Below are positions 62,970-64,000 of a DNA stretch of 64,000 bases, in pieces. How positions within the stretch are numbered: position 1 is the stretch's first letter; every line of letters starts with the position of its first letter. Origin of the DNA: Kangiella sp. Its GTDB lineage: Bacteria; Pseudomonadota; Gammaproteobacteria; Enterobacterales; Kangiellaceae. Made by a program: the position numbers and the translations under genes. The notes beneath the pieces are model-generated. The model did no database searches and was not told the DNA's origin. It saw only the letters and a program-made list of their open reading frames with translations. The stretch lies in assembly GCA_028284185.1 (NCBI GenBank), contig JANQSG010000018.1, positions 117,642-181,641 on the forward strand. The letters run 5' to 3'.

Positions 62970-64000
62970 ATGAGCAAATATTTTCAGCAATCTTTAGATA
63001 TTCACCGCTACCTGCGTGGCAAGTGGGCCATTGAGTCAAAAGTACCGCTACAAAGCCGTGATGATTTATCCGTTGCCTATACTCCAGGAGTGGCTGCGGT
63101 TTCCAACCATATTGCTGAAGACGCCAACTCCAGTTATGCCTTGACCATGAAAGGTAATTCAGTGGCTATCGTTTCTGATGGTTCAGCGGTATTGGGTTTG
63201 GGCAATATCGGGCCACAAGCAGCCTTACCGGTAATGGAAGGTAAAGCGATCCTGTTTAAAGAATTTGCCGATATTGATGGGGTTCCTCTGGTCATCAATG
63301 CTGCCAGTGTGGATGAAATTGTAACTACTGTTAGAACCGTAGCTCCAACTTTTGGCGGTATCAATTTAGAAGATATTGCGGCGCCAAAATGTTTTGAAAT
63401 TGAAGAAGCTTTGCAGGATATCGGAATTCCGGTTTTCCATGACGATCAGCACGGCACCGCCATTGTATTATTAGCAGCTTTAATCAATGCCTGTAAAGTG
63501 ACAAACAAACCCATCGAATCTTTAAAAGTAGTCATTAATGGTGCTGGTGCAGCTGGTACCGCCATTGCCCGCCTGTTACGCTGCGTAGGCCACGATGCCA
63601 ACTCCTGCATTCCGGTTGAAGACGTTTTAGTGTGTGATTCCCAGGGAATTATTTCCAAAAATCGGGACAACTTAAACGACGAGAAACTTAAATTGTTAGG
63701 TTATACCAATCGTTTTAATCGTGATGGCAATTTACTGGATGCCTTAAAAGGTGCTGATGTGTTTATTGGTGTTTCTAAGGGTAACTTACTCTCTGGCGAT
63801 GACATTAAGCTGATGAATGAAGGGCCTATTATTTTAGCAATGGCTAACCCGATTCCTGAGATTATGCCAGACGAAGCTTTAGCCGCTGGTGCTTCAGTAG
63901 TGGGTACTGGTCGTAGCGACTTTCCCAATCAAGTAAACAATGTACTGGCTTTTCCTGGAATTTTCCGCGGCGCACTTGATGCCCGTGCCACTCGCATTAG
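62970..64000 (+). CDS. maeB: NADP-type malic enzyme, N-terminal part (cut by window end)
   Basis: Malic enzyme turns malate into pyruvate and CO2 with NAD(P)H. ATG at 62970 opens a frame that runs off the window after 343 codons. Motifs: DLSVAYTPGVAAVS, VSDGSAVLGLGNIGPQAALPVMEGKA, FGGINLEDIAAPKCFEIE, and the nucleotide loop INGAGAAGTAIARLL. The absence of an N-terminal extension fits the MaeB family, in which a phosphotransacetylase-like domain would lie to the right, outside the window. Confidence 0.93.
   Translation, partial: MSKYFQQSLDIHRYLRGKWAIESKVPLQSRDDLSVAYTPGVAAVSNHIAEDANSSYALTMKGNSVAIVSDGSAVLGLGNIGPQAALPVMEGKAILFKEFADIDGVPLVINAASVDEIVTTVRTVAPTFGGINLEDIAAPKCFEIEEALQDIGIPVFHDDQHGTAIVLLAALINACKVTNKPIESLKVVINGAGAAGTAIARLLRCVGHDANSCIPVEDVLVCDSQGIISKNRDNLNDEKLKLLGYTNRFNRDGNLLDALKGADVFIGVSKGNLLSGDDIKLMNEGPIILAMANPIPEIMPDEALAAGASVVGTGRSDFPNQVNNVLAFPGIFRGALDARATRI

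Noticed and set aside
1..64000. CRISPR array, prophage or insertion sequence
   Set aside because: No regularly spaced direct repeats, integrase, transposase or phage genes were seen.

Overview
The window looks like chromosomal DNA of a low-GC gammaproteobacterium. This rests on split glycyl-tRNA synthetase (glyQ/glyS), ftsY-ftsE-ftsX near rpoH, a fur/bamE/recN/nadK/hrcA/grpE neighbourhood, hldE and gmhB for LPS heptose, tusA, rsmJ and ubiD. A marine Kangiella-like lineage is my guess from gene content and AT-richness; it is not proven by the sequence. No phage, IS element, CRISPR array, rRNA or tRNA was seen. The window cuts an amidohydrolase gene at the left edge and a malic enzyme gene at the right edge.

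Layout. 1-5.5 kb: end of an amidohydrolase, a TPR/GGDEF signalling protein, dps with an OxyR-like palindromic control region, tusA, a DUF1285 gene and small membrane protein, an AraC regulator, and tag. 5.8-10.9 kb: glyQ-glyS-gmhB-epimerase-like run, then a DUF481 outer membrane protein. 11-17 kb: gamma carbonic anhydrase, a PAS-GGDEF-EAL protein, ATP-grasp, TraB/GumN and GDPD-like proteins. 17-23 kb: gor, hldE, a core-type glycosyltransferase and prlC. 23-26 kb: a small periplasmic protein and an AraC/FGGY kinase pair. 26-30 kb: a tight three-gene operon (MMPL/RND permease, LolA-like protein, TetR). It has a readable promoter whose -35/-10 spacer is filled by a palindromic operator, and a second copy of the operator lies in the leader. 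30-38 kb: FMN reductase, serine hydrolase, GlxA-type regulator, and a run of RNA and DNA modification genes (UDG, RluA, RsmJ, RsmD). 38-44.6 kb: ftsYEX and rpoH, separated by an inverted block holding an ECF42-type sigma factor, its DGPF/YCII partner, DUF1304 and VOC genes. 45-51 kb: a solute-binding lipoprotein, fre-like/ubiD, two unknown exported proteins, and rho. 51-60 kb: YebC/YeeN-type factor, grpE, hrcA, nadK, recN, unknown genes, fur, bamE, and an ECF sigma with a short zinc anti-sigma. 60.6-64 kb: a membrane-anchored glutamate-synthase-like FMN protein, DoxX, and the start of maeB.

The most notable signal is a pair of perfect CIRCE operators (TTAGCACTC-N9-GAGTGCTAA) in tandem directly upstream of rpoH. 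The gene for HrcA, the repressor that reads CIRCE, lies about 9 kb away. This implies that the sigma-32 regulon is itself under HrcA control. The grpE region also carries three kinds of palindromic intergenic repeat, including a 102-bp element whose centre resembles that of ERIC.
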